DNA from: Motilibacter deserti
Lineage (GTDB): Bacteria > Actinomycetota > Actinomycetes > Motilibacterales > Motilibacteraceae
Assembly (NCBI RefSeq): GCF_011250635.1
Contig: NZ_JAANNP010000007.1
Coordinates: 1 to 64,000 of the forward strand
Length of the DNA: 64,000 bases
Direction: 5' to 3'
Shown: in pieces, positions 43,879-51,465 of the stretch
Position numbering within the stretch: the first letter of the stretch is position 1
Layout of the letters: every line of letters begins with the position of its first letter
Notes under the pieces: model-generated
The model's database searches: none
Told to the model about the DNA's origin: nothing
The model's input: only the letters and a program-made list of their open reading frames with translations
Program-made: the position numbers and the translations under genes

Positions 43879-45002
43879 GATGCGCTCGTCTGTGCCGGCA
43901 CTGCGGCCGCGTCACGCACGACCTGCGCTCCGATGAGCTCCGCGTCGACGAAAGCAGCACCCAGCTCGCCTACCGCCACCTCCAGCTTCGGCAGAGCACG
44001 GGCGGACAAGCCGGCGGTGGAGGACTCGTGTGCTCCGTCGCCGTCTCGGACGAAGACGCACTGCCCTCCCGACTCGGAAACGTGCACTGCCGTCGCAGGA
44101 ACGACTCCTCTTGTCTCGGCCTGGGCCCTGGCGAGCAGCAACCCGGAGAACTGCTGCGTACTTCCGATGTCGGACGGAAGCTGCTGTGCGCGACCGATGG
44201 CTACTTCCTCGGTGACGGTGCGGTACAGGCCCGCCAGCTCCTCGGCAGTCGGCGTCAGCCCGCTCACGGGGACTCGTTCATCTCCGACGAGCAGCACCAA
44301 GCCGGCGCCAGCCAGCGTCGTCAACGGGCCACCGTCGTCGGCTGGTCTGAACTCGATGCTGACGGGCGCGGGTGCTGTCTCGAGCACCGGGTCACCGGCG
44401 GCCACCGCAGAACCTACTGGCGCCACTGGCTCGCCGAGCGAGGTCACACCTTCCGGCAAGAAGGCGACGTAGCTGACTCGGAAGGTCCCGTCTGCTCTCA
44501 CCCCTAGCCGTTCTTCCTGCAGCGCCTTCACTGCAGCGACCGTCTTCTCGCGGAAGGTGTCATCGACCGCGTCCGCGGGCAGCTTCCCCAGCCGGGACAG
44601 GTAGCGTTCGAGCCCGAGGACGTCGTCACCCTTGTCGCCCACGTGCAGGTCGCGGAACAGCGGAGCTGCCGCCCGATAGGCGAGGACGGGCACCTCGTCG
44701 ACGGTGAACAGCTCCTGCCCCTGCCGGACAGCCTGCCCCGCTCCACGAGTGCTGGTCAGCATCCCACTCGCTTGCGTGCGCACCTGGGCGCTGGGGCCCA
44801 TCTGCGCGACCACCTTGACGGACGTGCGGTAGTCCGTGCTTCTACTGCCCACCGGGACCAGGGTCGGCAGAACAGGCGCGACGCTCTCGGTCTCTCGCGC
44901 TCCGGCGGTCGGCAGCATGACCGCTGCGACGGCTACCGGCACCGCCCACAGGGCGACGAGCGGCAGCAGCCGCCAACCCGCAGCCCGTTCCCTGCTACTC
45001 AC
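43869..45002 (-). CDS. Membrane-anchored adaptor with peptidoglycan-binding domain
   Basis: A 377-residue protein with one N-terminal membrane anchor (LLPLVALWAVPVAVAAVMLP). A biotinyl-lipoyl/HlyD-like hairpin region follows (QVRTQASGMLTSTRGAGQAV, GQELFTVDEVPVLAYRAAAP). A PG_binding_1 domain lies at about residues 117-165 (LHVGDKGDDVLGLERYLSRL through VAAVKALQEERLGV), then beta-rich membrane-fusion-type domains. These adaptors link an ABC exporter to the cell wall in Gram-positives. It starts 43 bases after the lipoprotein gene in the same operon. Confidence 0.82.
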   Translation of the reverse strand: MSSRERAAGWRLLPLVALWAVPVAVAAVMLPTAGARETESVAPVLPTLVPVGSRSTDYRTSVKVVAQMGPSAQVRTQASGMLTSTRGAGQAVRQGQELFTVDEVPVLAYRAAAPLFRDLHVGDKGDDVLGLERYLSRLGKLPADAVDDTFREKTVAAVKALQEERLGVRADGTFRVSYVAFLPEGVTSLGEPVAPVGSAVAAGDPVLETAPAPVSIEFRPADDGGPLTTLAGAGLVLLVGDERVPVSGLTPTAEELAGLYRTVTEEVAIGRAQQLPSDIGSTQQFSGLLLARAQAETRGVVPATAVHVSESGGQCVFVRDGDGAHESSTAGLSARALPKLEVAVGELGAAFVDAELIGAQVVRDAAAVPAQTSASCS

Positions 45003-45045
45003 CGAGCGCCATCAGACTCGACGCGCTTCCGGGCGCAGGCTGGGC

Positions 45046-45630
45046 TCAGCCACCTGTTCCCCCGGCGGCCATCTCGATGCAGTCCTGGACCGACAGGTCC
45101 GCCTCGTCCATCTGCTTCTTCACGTCCTCCGACTTCTGTGCCGGCTCGACGCCACGCTTTCGCAAGCACTCCTTGTACATCTGATTGGTCGGTGACTCGT
45201 CCTCGTGCGCCAACTGCCAGACCGTGTCGACGGCGCCGTATTCTCGCGCGTAGCAGTCGTCGTAGACCCCGGACTGCATGGCTGCGTCCGGGACGGAGAA
45301 GTCGTTCATGTAAGCGGTTCTCGACACGTTCAGCACGTCGAACCCAGCCGCCCGGAAGCACGCCTGAAGGCGCTGGAAGGCAGCCTCGTACTCTGCGGCC
45401 GTCACCTTCTTGTCGGCCAGCTCAGATTTTTGCGCATCTGACATTGAAGAATCAGACAGGCCGGCTGTCGGATCCTGCGCGGTCGAGCCCCCATCTGCTC
45501 CGCACCCGGTCGTCGCCACGATGACAGCCGCAACACACGAGGCCGCCGCGCTGCGTGACCTGCGCGCGCGCCTTGACGGGCCGGTGCCGGCTGTCCGCGG
45601 TTCGGCCAGCTTCGACTGCCAGATAGTCAT
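45046..45630 (-). CDS. Cysteine-containing lipoprotein of the exporter cassette
   Basis: A 194-residue predicted lipoprotein. An Arg-rich n-region (SRRARRSRSAAAS) is followed by a hydrophobic core and the lipobox VATTGCG (Cys43), then a Ser/Asp-rich linker. The folded part has four cysteines in a regular pattern (LQACFRAAGFDV, YDDCYAREYG, YKECLRKRGVEP, SVQDCIEMAAGG), likely two disulfides. I know similar proteins only as uncharacterised partners of peptidoglycan-binding ABC exporters. It may be an immunity or capture protein for the small secreted product encoded upstream, but that is inference. Confidence 0.75.
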   Translation of the reverse strand: MTIWQSKLAEPRTAGTGPSRRARRSRSAAASCVAAVIVATTGCGADGGSTAQDPTAGLSDSSMSDAQKSELADKKVTAAEYEAAFQRLQACFRAAGFDVLNVSRTAYMNDFSVPDAAMQSGVYDDCYAREYGAVDTVWQLAHEDESPTNQMYKECLRKRGVEPAQKSEDVKKQMDEADLSVQDCIEMAAGGTGG

Positions 45631-45675
45631 CGTGCATCCTTATCAGATCGGCGCTGTGCGTGCTCCCGTGATGAA

Positions 45676-45720
45676 GAACGCGTGCTGGGGGAGAACTCGG
45701 CCCCCCCAGCACGCACGTTC
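45676..45720 (-). terminator. Terminator or attenuator after the small secreted protein gene
   Basis: An 11-bp perfect stem (45681-45691 with 45703-45713), extended by a bulged 5-bp stem (45676-45680 with 45716-45720). It starts directly at the stop codon of the secreted-protein gene and precedes the lipoprotein gene. Confidence 0.75.
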
Positions 45721-46044
45721 TCAGGGGTAGCTCAAGGTGGGGGTTCCACCGCGCGAGGTGGAGTGGCGACTGCGCGAGGTGTTCACCTGGTTCTTCACGG
45801 CGTGCGTAGCGTTGCCCACCCGTGCCGACCACACCGCTCCGCCAACGGTCTGGTACTGCACCTCGACGTACACGGTGTTGCACTCGCTGGCGTCCTCGTA
45901 AGTGCCACCGCCCGAGCCGACACCGGCCGTAGACGTCGGGTTGGTATACCCGACGAATGCCTGAGCGCCGGTGCAATAGCCGACGACATGGGCGCCCGCC
46001 GACGCGGGCAGAGCAGTCGCCACAGTCACGCCTGTCGCCACCAC
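45721..46044 (-). CDS. Small secreted protein of the exporter cassette
   Basis: A 107-residue frame encoding a Sec-type signal (VTVATALPASA, probable cleavage near residue 16-18). The mature part is about 90 residues with two cysteines (YCTGAQAFVGYTNP, DASECNTVYVEV) and a basic tail (ARVGNATHAVKNQVNTSRSR). I find no family for it. The annotated GTG leaves no charged n-region. The hydrophobic core visibly continues upstream in frame (EAAALAVASVV), where no start codon exists, so the true start or a frameshift is unresolved. It is the first gene of the cassette and is followed by a strong hairpin. Candidate exported peptide or bacteriocin-like product. Confidence 0.6.
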   Translation of the reverse strand: MVATGVTVATALPASAGAHVVGYCTGAQAFVGYTNPTSTAGVGSGGGTYEDASECNTVYVEVQYQTVGGAVWSARVGNATHAVKNQVNTSRSRHSTSRGGTPTLSYP

Positions 46045-46805
46045 GGACGCGACCGCGAGGGCAGCAGCTTCGTCCCACCGAACGGGGTGATGAGACGCGG
46101 AACTCGGCCGCGGCCGTCGATCAGCAGAACAGCCCGGCTCGATCCACCCGCATTCAGCGAGCCAACGCGCGTTGGCTCGTCGAAGGCAGACGTGAAGGGC
46201 GGCTCGGCAAACCCTGGTCCATGGCAGGGCCCGGCACGAGGACCAGGTGGCCGCGGGTTGAGTTTCTTCGAGTTGCCTAGCGGTGCGGAGCCGAATTCTT
46301 CGCGCACGCGCTCATGAAGCGAGTCACGGTCAGGACGCGTACGACTCGCGGCGGCTCGATGGAGAACTGCACCCAGTACGAGCTCTTCGGAACATCATCG
46401 TTGATCCCCCGTTGATCGTGATGTGCGTTGAGCATGTACTACGGCCTGGGTACAGGTCAACCACTCCCTGCGTACTTCTCACTCGCACCAGGAACGGCCC
46501 TCGAGGACGGGGGGCCGTGCTGGGCCACGTGTCGGCAGATGGCCGCAGCAGCAGGAGGTTGCGGCACGGGGTGGCACGTCACCCCGACGGTCAGTCGCGC
46601 CGGTCGAGGGAACGGGCCTGCCTGTGCTGGACCGTGCCGACGCGCCCGATGAAGCCCGCGGGCCGCGTCCTCGCCGTGCCGGGGGTGCGGGCCATGCGCG
46701 GCGCTCCCCGAGCCCCCTTCGGCTCAGACGGTCCGGCGGCGGTGGCTCGTCGACCCGGTCCGCCCTGCGCGTCGCCGTCTCGGTGGGGCATCGTGGCGAC
46801 CCACC
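46045..46805. other. 760-base region without a confident gene, lower GC
   Basis: Several short open frames exist on both strands but none shows convincing codon bias, a ribosome-binding site or a recognisable domain. Local base composition is less GC-rich than the flanks (for example 46340-46500), like the preceding cassette. The upstream promoter of the secreted-protein gene should be here. I see no transposase fragment. Confidence 0.5.
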
Positions 46806-47237
46806 TCAACGCTCTTTGTGCGACGCTCGCGACCGGGCGGGCAACAGCTCCGCGAGCAGCCGCTCAACCCGGGCGCGGATCTCGTCGCGGATCGGGCGTA
46901 CAGCCTCGACGCCCTTGCCCGCGGGGTCCTCGAGCTCCCAGTCCAGGTAGCGCTTGCCCGGGAAGACGGGGCAGGTGTCGCCGCAGCCCATGGTGATGAC
47001 GACGTCGGAGGCATGCACGGCGTCGGTGGTGAGGATCTTCGGCTGCTGGCTGGAGATGTCGATGCCGACCTCGGCCATGGCCTCGACGGCGGCCGGGTTG
47101 ACGGCGTCCTTGGGTGCGGAGCCGGCAGAGCGGACCTCCACGTCGTTCCCGGCGAGGGCGGTGAGGAAGCCGGCGGCCATCTGGGAGCGGCCGGCGTTGT
47201 GGACGCAGACGAACAGGACGCTGGGCTTGCGGGGCAC
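46806..47237 (-). CDS. arsC: Arsenate reductase, thioredoxin-coupled LMW-phosphatase type
   Basis: A 143-residue ArsC that reduces arsenate to arsenite. The active-site P-loop is VCVHNAGRSQMA with nucleophile Cys11. The resolving cysteines are Cys85 and Cys89 in MGCGDTCPVFPG, as in the Bacillus/Staphylococcus enzyme. The GTG start has GGAAGG upstream. It lies 51 bases downstream of the flavoprotein gene on the same strand and forms the arsenic operon with it. No arsenite efflux permease gene is in the cluster. Confidence 0.94.
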   Translation of the reverse strand: MPRKPSVLFVCVHNAGRSQMAAGFLTALAGNDVEVRSAGSAPKDAVNPAAVEAMAEVGIDISSQQPKILTTDAVHASDVVITMGCGDTCPVFPGKRYLDWELEDPAGKGVEAVRPIRDEIRARVERLLAELLPARSRASHKER

Positions 47238-47288
47238 GGTCGGGCCTTCCGGGGGTGGGCTGCGGAGCGGGTGACGGGCAGCAGGGTC

Positions 47289-48782
47289 TCAGCCGCAGCC
47301 GCCGCCGTCGCTCGCGCAGGAGGTGCCGGTGTCCCCGAGGACGGTGAGCCCGGCGAGCAGCCCGCCGCCCTGTCCCGTCGCGAAGCCCTGCGCGAGCCCG
47401 GGCCCCGGCCCGGCCGCGGGACCCTTCGTGCTTCCAGCGCCCTGCACCGTCGCGGGCCCGCTGGCGCCGCAGCAAGCTGCCGGGTCAGCGGCAACGGTGC
47501 TGCTGCCGGCGTCGGCGCCGCTCGTGGAGCAGACGCCGGTCTCGGGTAGCACCAGCTGCACCTCGTCGGCCGCCGCCGCGTCCCCGGCGATCGCGGCGAC
47601 GACGGAGCGCGCCTGCTCGTTGCCGGTGGCGATGAGGAAGGTCGGGGCACGGCCGTAGGACTTCGCGCCGACGACGTAGAACCCGGGCTCGCCGGGGTGC
47701 GCGAGCTCGGCGTGGCCGTGCGGCGGGACGGTGCCGCAGGAGTGGAACTGCGGGTCGATGAGCGGCGCGAGCAGGCGTGGGGACTCCAGGCCAGGGTCGA
47801 GGTCGAGGCGGAGCTCGGACAGCATCTCCAGGTCCGGGCGGAACCCGGTCGCGGCGACCACGGTGTGCACGCCCGCGATGGACTCCCGGGCCGAGCCCAC
47901 CGTGCCGGTCACGGTCACCGTCCTCTCCCCGTCCCGCTCCTGGAGCTCGAGCCGCGTGGTGCGGAAGCCTGCGACCAGCTCGACCTCCCCGGCCTCGACG
48001 AGGTGCTGCAGGTCCGACCCCAGGCGCCCCCGGTCCGCCAGCTGGTCCGCGCCGGCACCGCCGTAGAGCCGGCGGGCGGTGTGCGAGCGGATGGCCCAGA
48101 TGGCCTGCGTCCCCGGCACCTCACGGGCGAGCCGGGCCAGGTCGCGCAGCGTGCCGGCGGCCGAGTGGCCCATGCCGACCACGAGGGTGCGCTTGCCGGC
48201 GAACCGGGCGCGGTCGGCCCCGAGCACGTCCGGCAGCGCGGCCACGACCGTGCCGGCTGCGGCGGCCTCCGCCTCGCCGACGGCGGGCAGGCCGGACGCA
48301 CCGAGGGGGTTGCGCCGCCCCCACGTGCCCGACGCGTCGATCACGGCGCGTGCGGCCAGGTCCTCGACCGAGCCGTCCGCGTGCTCCACGCGGACCACGA
48401 AGGCGCGGGCCTCCCGGCCGATCGTCCGGGTCTTGTCCAGCCCGTCCCGCGTCACGGCAACGGCGCGGCAGCGCGTACGCACCGTGCCGAGCGCCGCTGC
48501 GAGCGGCGCCAGGTAGCGGTCGGCGATCTCGGCGCCCGTGGGCGGGACGTCACCGTCGGGGCGGCCCCAGCCGGTGGGGGAGAGGAGCTTCTCGGCCTCG
48601 TCGTCGACGATCCACCGCCAGGGCGTGAACGTCCGCACGTGTCCCCAGGCCCGCACCGCCGCCCCGGCCTGCTCACCGGACTCGAGCACGATGTGCGGCA
48701 GCCCGTACGCGCGCAGGTGCGCTGCCGCGGCCAGCCCCACCGGGCCGGCCCCGATGACGACGACGGGCGTGGTCTCCTGCAC
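47289..48782 (-). CDS. FAD/NAD(P)-dependent oxidoreductase of the arsenic operon
   Basis: A 497-residue flavoprotein. The FAD-binding Rossmann motif is PVVVIGAGPVGLAAAAHLRA and the NAD(P) motif is RTLVVGMGHSAAGTLRDLAR. The monooxygenase-like ATGFRP motif occurs in VVAATGFRPDLE, and the late block SYGRAPTFLIATGNEQARSV is present. The C-terminal tail of about 85 residues is Gly/Ala/Pro-rich with cysteine pairs (GVCSTSG, AACCGASG, SCASDGGGCG) that could bind arsenite. GGAGG five bases upstream sets the GTG at 48782. Similar genes sit in actinobacterial ars operons; the reaction is not established. Confidence 0.85.
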   Translation of the reverse strand: MQETTPVVVIGAGPVGLAAAAHLRAYGLPHIVLESGEQAGAAVRAWGHVRTFTPWRWIVDDEAEKLLSPTGWGRPDGDVPPTGAEIADRYLAPLAAALGTVRTRCRAVAVTRDGLDKTRTIGREARAFVVRVEHADGSVEDLAARAVIDASGTWGRRNPLGASGLPAVGEAEAAAAGTVVAALPDVLGADRARFAGKRTLVVGMGHSAAGTLRDLARLAREVPGTQAIWAIRSHTARRLYGGAGADQLADRGRLGSDLQHLVEAGEVELVAGFRTTRLELQERDGERTVTVTGTVGSARESIAGVHTVVAATGFRPDLEMLSELRLDLDPGLESPRLLAPLIDPQFHSCGTVPPHGHAELAHPGEPGFYVVGAKSYGRAPTFLIATGNEQARSVVAAIAGDAAAADEVQLVLPETGVCSTSGADAGSSTVAADPAACCGASGPATVQGAGSTKGPAAGPGPGLAQGFATGQGGGLLAGLTVLGDTGTSCASDGGGCG

Positions 48783-48796
48783 CTGAGCCTCCAGGG

Positions 48797-48861
48797 TTAG
48801 ACGTGTGTCTAAGAACCAGGGTCGCGCAGGTCTTCGACGTGTGTCAAGGAAGTGGCAGACT
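48797..48861. promoter_or_regulatory. Divergent ars promoter with two ArsR operators
   Basis: TTAGAC-GTGT-GTCTAA (48797-48812) is a perfect inverted repeat. TTCGAC-GTGT-GTCAAG (48833-48848) is a second copy with the same GACGTGTGTC core, centred 36 bp away. TTCGAC (48833-48838), 17 bases, then CAGACT (48856-48861) make the arsR promoter, so the second operator covers its -35 box. The first lies just before the flavoprotein ribosome-binding site. Confidence 0.8.
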
Positions 48862-48867
48862 GGCGCC

Positions 48868-49236
48868 GTGCCCAAGACGCTGCCCGTGCTCGAGGACGTG
48901 AGCCCGATCTGCTGCCGCCCGTTGGGCAGCACGCGCGGCACGTTGTCCTACGACGAGGCCGTCGCGCTCGCCGTCCGCCTCAAGGCGCTGGCCGACCCGG
49001 TCCGTGTGCAGCTCGTGAGCTTCCTGCTGGCCCAGGACGGGCTGGAGGCGTGCACCTGCGACCTCGCGCCCGCCGTGGGGCTGAGCGAGCCGACCGTGAG
49101 CCACCACCTCAAGCAGCTCTACGCCGCCGGGCTCGTGGACAAGGAGCGGCGCGGCATGAATGTCTACTACCGCCTCGTGCCCGACGCCGTCAGCGCCGTC
49201 GGCCGGACGCTGACGATCGACGCGACCGCCGGTTGA
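48868..49236 (+). CDS. arsR: ArsR-family arsenite-responsive repressor
   Basis: A 122-residue ArsR/SmtB winged-helix repressor. It has Cys15-Cys16 near the N-terminus (SPICCRPLG) and Cys62-x-Cys64 in EACTCDLAPAVG, a CxC arsenite-binding motif at the start of helix 3. The recognition helix is SEPTVSHHLKQLYAAGLVDK and the wing is RRGMNVYYRLVPDA. The GTG at 48868 follows CAGACT by six bases, so the mRNA is leaderless; a longer frame from 48805 would overlap the operators. It is divergent from the flavoprotein-arsC operon and shares its control region. Confidence 0.93.
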   Translation: MPKTLPVLEDVSPICCRPLGSTRGTLSYDEAVALAVRLKALADPVRVQLVSFLLAQDGLEACTCDLAPAVGLSEPTVSHHLKQLYAAGLVDKERRGMNVYYRLVPDAVSAVGRTLTIDATAG

Positions 49237-49284
49237 CGTCTCTGCCTTCGTCGAAAAGGACTTCGGCGAAGCGCCATGCGCGAA

Positions 49285-50946
49285 TCACTCCGGGATCGTG
49301 AACCGGACGGTCGTGCCGCCGCCGGGGGTCTCCGTGATCCAGATCCGGCCGCCGTGGCGCTCCACGATGCGGTGACAGGTCGCGAGGCCGATGCCGTGCC
49401 CGCGCCCCGCCGCCCCGGTGTCGAACATGGCGAAGACCTTCTCACGCTTGTCCGGGGCGACGCCCAGGCCGTTGTCCGCGACGGCGAACTCCCACCCGGT
49501 CCCGGTCGCGACACCGGAGACGGTGACGGTGCCCGGGCGTGCCGGGTCCCGGTAGCGGATCGCGTTCGTCAGCAGGTTCTGCAGCAACTGCCGCAGCAGG
49601 ACCGCGTCGACGCGCGCCTTCGGCAGCGGCTGGACGGCGCTGACCGCGACGCCGGCGGCCTCCGCCTCGGCCGCGACGTCGAGCACCGCGTGGGCGTACA
49701 CCTCGCCGGTGTCCACGAGCTGGGGGGCGCACGGCTTCCCGCCGGCCTGGGCGTACGCCAGAAGCGCGTCGATCAGGCACCGCATGCGGACGCCGGCCCC
49801 GCGCGCCGTCCCGACCCAGGACTGCGCCTCCTCGTCCAGCTGCCCGCCGTAGACGTCGAGCAGCAGCTCGAGGTAGCCGTCGATGACGGCGAGCGGGGAG
49901 CGCAGGTCGTGGCTGGCGACGGCGGCGAACTGCGCGAGCTCGCGGTTCGACCGCTCGAGCTCGGCCGACCGCTCGGCCAGCCTGGAGTGCGCCTCCTCGA
50001 GAGCCTCCCGCTGCCTCCGATCGGCGGTGACGTCGGTCTGCGCGACGACCGCGCCCAGCGGCGTGCCGTCGGCGCGGGTCAGGGCACGTCCCGACACCAG
50101 GACGCGGGTGGCTGCTTGGCCGGGCGGCGCGATCACCATCTCGACGTCGCGCACCGCCCCCTCGACCAGCGCGCGATGCAGCGGCACCTGCTCGGGCGCG
50201 AGCGGGGTCGTCCCGTCCGCCGCCAGCAGGTTGTAGGTCGTGGCGTGATCGGCGGGGGCGACGCCGGAATCGGCCGGCAGGCCGTGCCAGTCCAGCGCGG
50301 CCCGGTTGAACAGCGTCAGCCGTCCGCTCGGGTCCGCGGCCACGACCGCGACGTCGATGGTGTCGAGGACCGCGTCGGTGAGCTCCTGCCGCTCCTCGAG
50401 GACCCCCATGGTCAGCTCGACCAGGTCGCGCTGCTCCTGGGCCTCGGCCGCGAGCTCGGCGCTGCGCCGGGCCTCGCGCCGGCGCTCGAAGAGCGCGACG
50501 ACGACGGTCGCGAGGTCCTGCAGGCGGTCGAGCTGCCCCAGGGTGAGCTCGCCGGGGTCGGAGTCGAAGACGCAGAGCGTGCCGAGGGCGTGCCCGTCCG
50601 GCGAGATCAGCGGGAAGGAGGCGTACAGCCGCACGGCAGCGAGCCGGCCGGTGACCCAGGGGTTCGCCGCGTAGTCCGGGTGCAGGCTCGCGTCGGGGAC
50701 GTGGACCGGCCGCCCCTCGAGGAAGCGCACGGCGCACATGGAGTCCGACCGGGCCGAGTTGGTCCCGGCGAAGCCGACGGTCGTGAGCTGGCACTGCCGG
50801 CTCTCGTCGATGAGGTTGAGGGTGGCCGTCGGCACCCCGGCGACGGACGCGGCGACCCGGAGGACCGCGTCCAGCTCGGCGTCGGCGGGCCGGTCGAGGA
50901 TCCCGTACGCGTGCAGCACCTCGAGCCGTTCCTGCTCGCCCGGCAC
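49285..50946 (-). CDS. GAF-PAS sensor histidine kinase
   Basis: A 553-residue soluble kinase with no membrane span. An N-terminal GAF domain (about 10-165) contains DSMCAVRFLEGRPVHVPDAS and FPLISPDGHALGTLCVFD. A short coiled coil is followed by a PAS domain (about 190-320, VLDTIDVAVVAADPSGRLTL). HisKA has its phospho-His in VASHDLRSPLAVIDGYLELL. HATPase_c shows N-box QNLLTNAIRYRDPAR and G-boxes VADNGLGVAPDK and GRGHGIGLATCHRIV. The GTG at 50946 is eight bases after GAGGAGG. No response regulator is adjacent, so it is an orphan; the signal is unknown. Confidence 0.9.
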   Translation of the reverse strand: MPGEQERLEVLHAYGILDRPADAELDAVLRVAASVAGVPTATLNLIDESRQCQLTTVGFAGTNSARSDSMCAVRFLEGRPVHVPDASLHPDYAANPWVTGRLAAVRLYASFPLISPDGHALGTLCVFDSDPGELTLGQLDRLQDLATVVVALFERRREARRSAELAAEAQEQRDLVELTMGVLEERQELTDAVLDTIDVAVVAADPSGRLTLFNRAALDWHGLPADSGVAPADHATTYNLLAADGTTPLAPEQVPLHRALVEGAVRDVEMVIAPPGQAATRVLVSGRALTRADGTPLGAVVAQTDVTADRRQREALEEAHSRLAERSAELERSNRELAQFAAVASHDLRSPLAVIDGYLELLLDVYGGQLDEEAQSWVGTARGAGVRMRCLIDALLAYAQAGGKPCAPQLVDTGEVYAHAVLDVAAEAEAAGVAVSAVQPLPKARVDAVLLRQLLQNLLTNAIRYRDPARPGTVTVSGVATGTGWEFAVADNGLGVAPDKREKVFAMFDTGAAGRGHGIGLATCHRIVERHGGRIWITETPGGGTTVRFTIPE

Positions 50947-51120
50947 GGTTCCCACCTCCTCGACGCACGTCACGGCATCTCATCGGCCGGAGGGCGGCGG
51001 GGCTGAGGCGATGCCGAGGGCGATCCGTTGTCGCTCCGGCTGATGTGCGCTAACTCACGTGTCGTCATGCGGAGGCGGCGGCGGGGAACGCAGCCCGGAT
51101 GCGATGAGGCCGGACGCACG

Positions 51121-51153
51121 AAGGCCCGGCACCGGGAACCGGTGCCGGGCCTT
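51121..51153 (-). terminator. Terminator after the tRNA-Glu/tRNA-Asp genes
   Basis: A 15-bp perfect stem (51121-51135 with 51139-51153) with a 3-base loop. It sits ten bases downstream of tRNA-Asp on its strand. Confidence 0.85.
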
Positions 51154-51162
51154 CGCCTGAGG

Positions 51163-51236
51163 CGACCCCGACGGGACTCGAACCCGCGGCCTCCGCCGTG
51201 ACAGGGCGGCGCGCTAACCAACTGCGCTACGGGGCC
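51163..51236 (-). tRNA. tRNA-Asp (GTC)
   Basis: Acceptor GGCCCCG/CGGGGTC (one G-U), D-arm GCGC/GCGC, anticodon stem CCGCC/GGCGG with anticodon GTC, and T-arm CGGGTTCGAGTCCCG. No CCA is encoded (GCC follows). It lies 55 bases downstream of tRNA-Glu on the same strand. Confidence 0.96.
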
Positions 51237-51291
51237 TTGCTCGGCCTTGCGGCCGTCGTGCAGGAGAAGTATTCCATACGGATACCGCTCG

Positions 51292-51364
51292 TGCCCCCAA
51301 CGGGATTCGAACCCGTGCTGCCGCCTTGAAAGGGCGGTGTCCTGGGCCTCTAGACGATGAGGGC
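51292..51364 (-). tRNA. tRNA-Glu (TTC)
   Basis: Acceptor GCCCTCA/TGGGGGC, anticodon stem CCGCC/GGCGG with loop CTTTCAA and anticodon TTC, and T-loop GGTTCGAATCC. No CCA is encoded. It is the first gene of the Glu-Asp pair. Confidence 0.96.
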
Positions 51365-51465
51365 AAGTCTTCGCCTTGGCCACCCGCTGGGGTGCGCTCA
51401 TCACGATACGGGACGCCGGCGGGCAGGTGCCACGCGCACCCTCCGGCGGCGCCCCCGCCGTGGGC

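Noticed and set aside
45721-46044. Small secreted protein as a lactococcin-972-type bacteriocin
   Set aside because: The gene order with an ABC exporter is reminiscent, but the mature sequence does not show the conserved lactococcin 972 pattern, so I describe it only as an unknown secreted protein.
41986-46800. Integrative element inserted at tRNA-Phe
   Set aside because: I found no integrase and no repeated 3' tRNA segment at the far end of the low-GC region, so the tRNA is not supported as an attachment site.
46283-46996. Open frames in the 46.05-46.80 kb gap
   Set aside because: They lack ribosome-binding sites, consistent codon bias or domains, and the longest overlaps arsC antisense.
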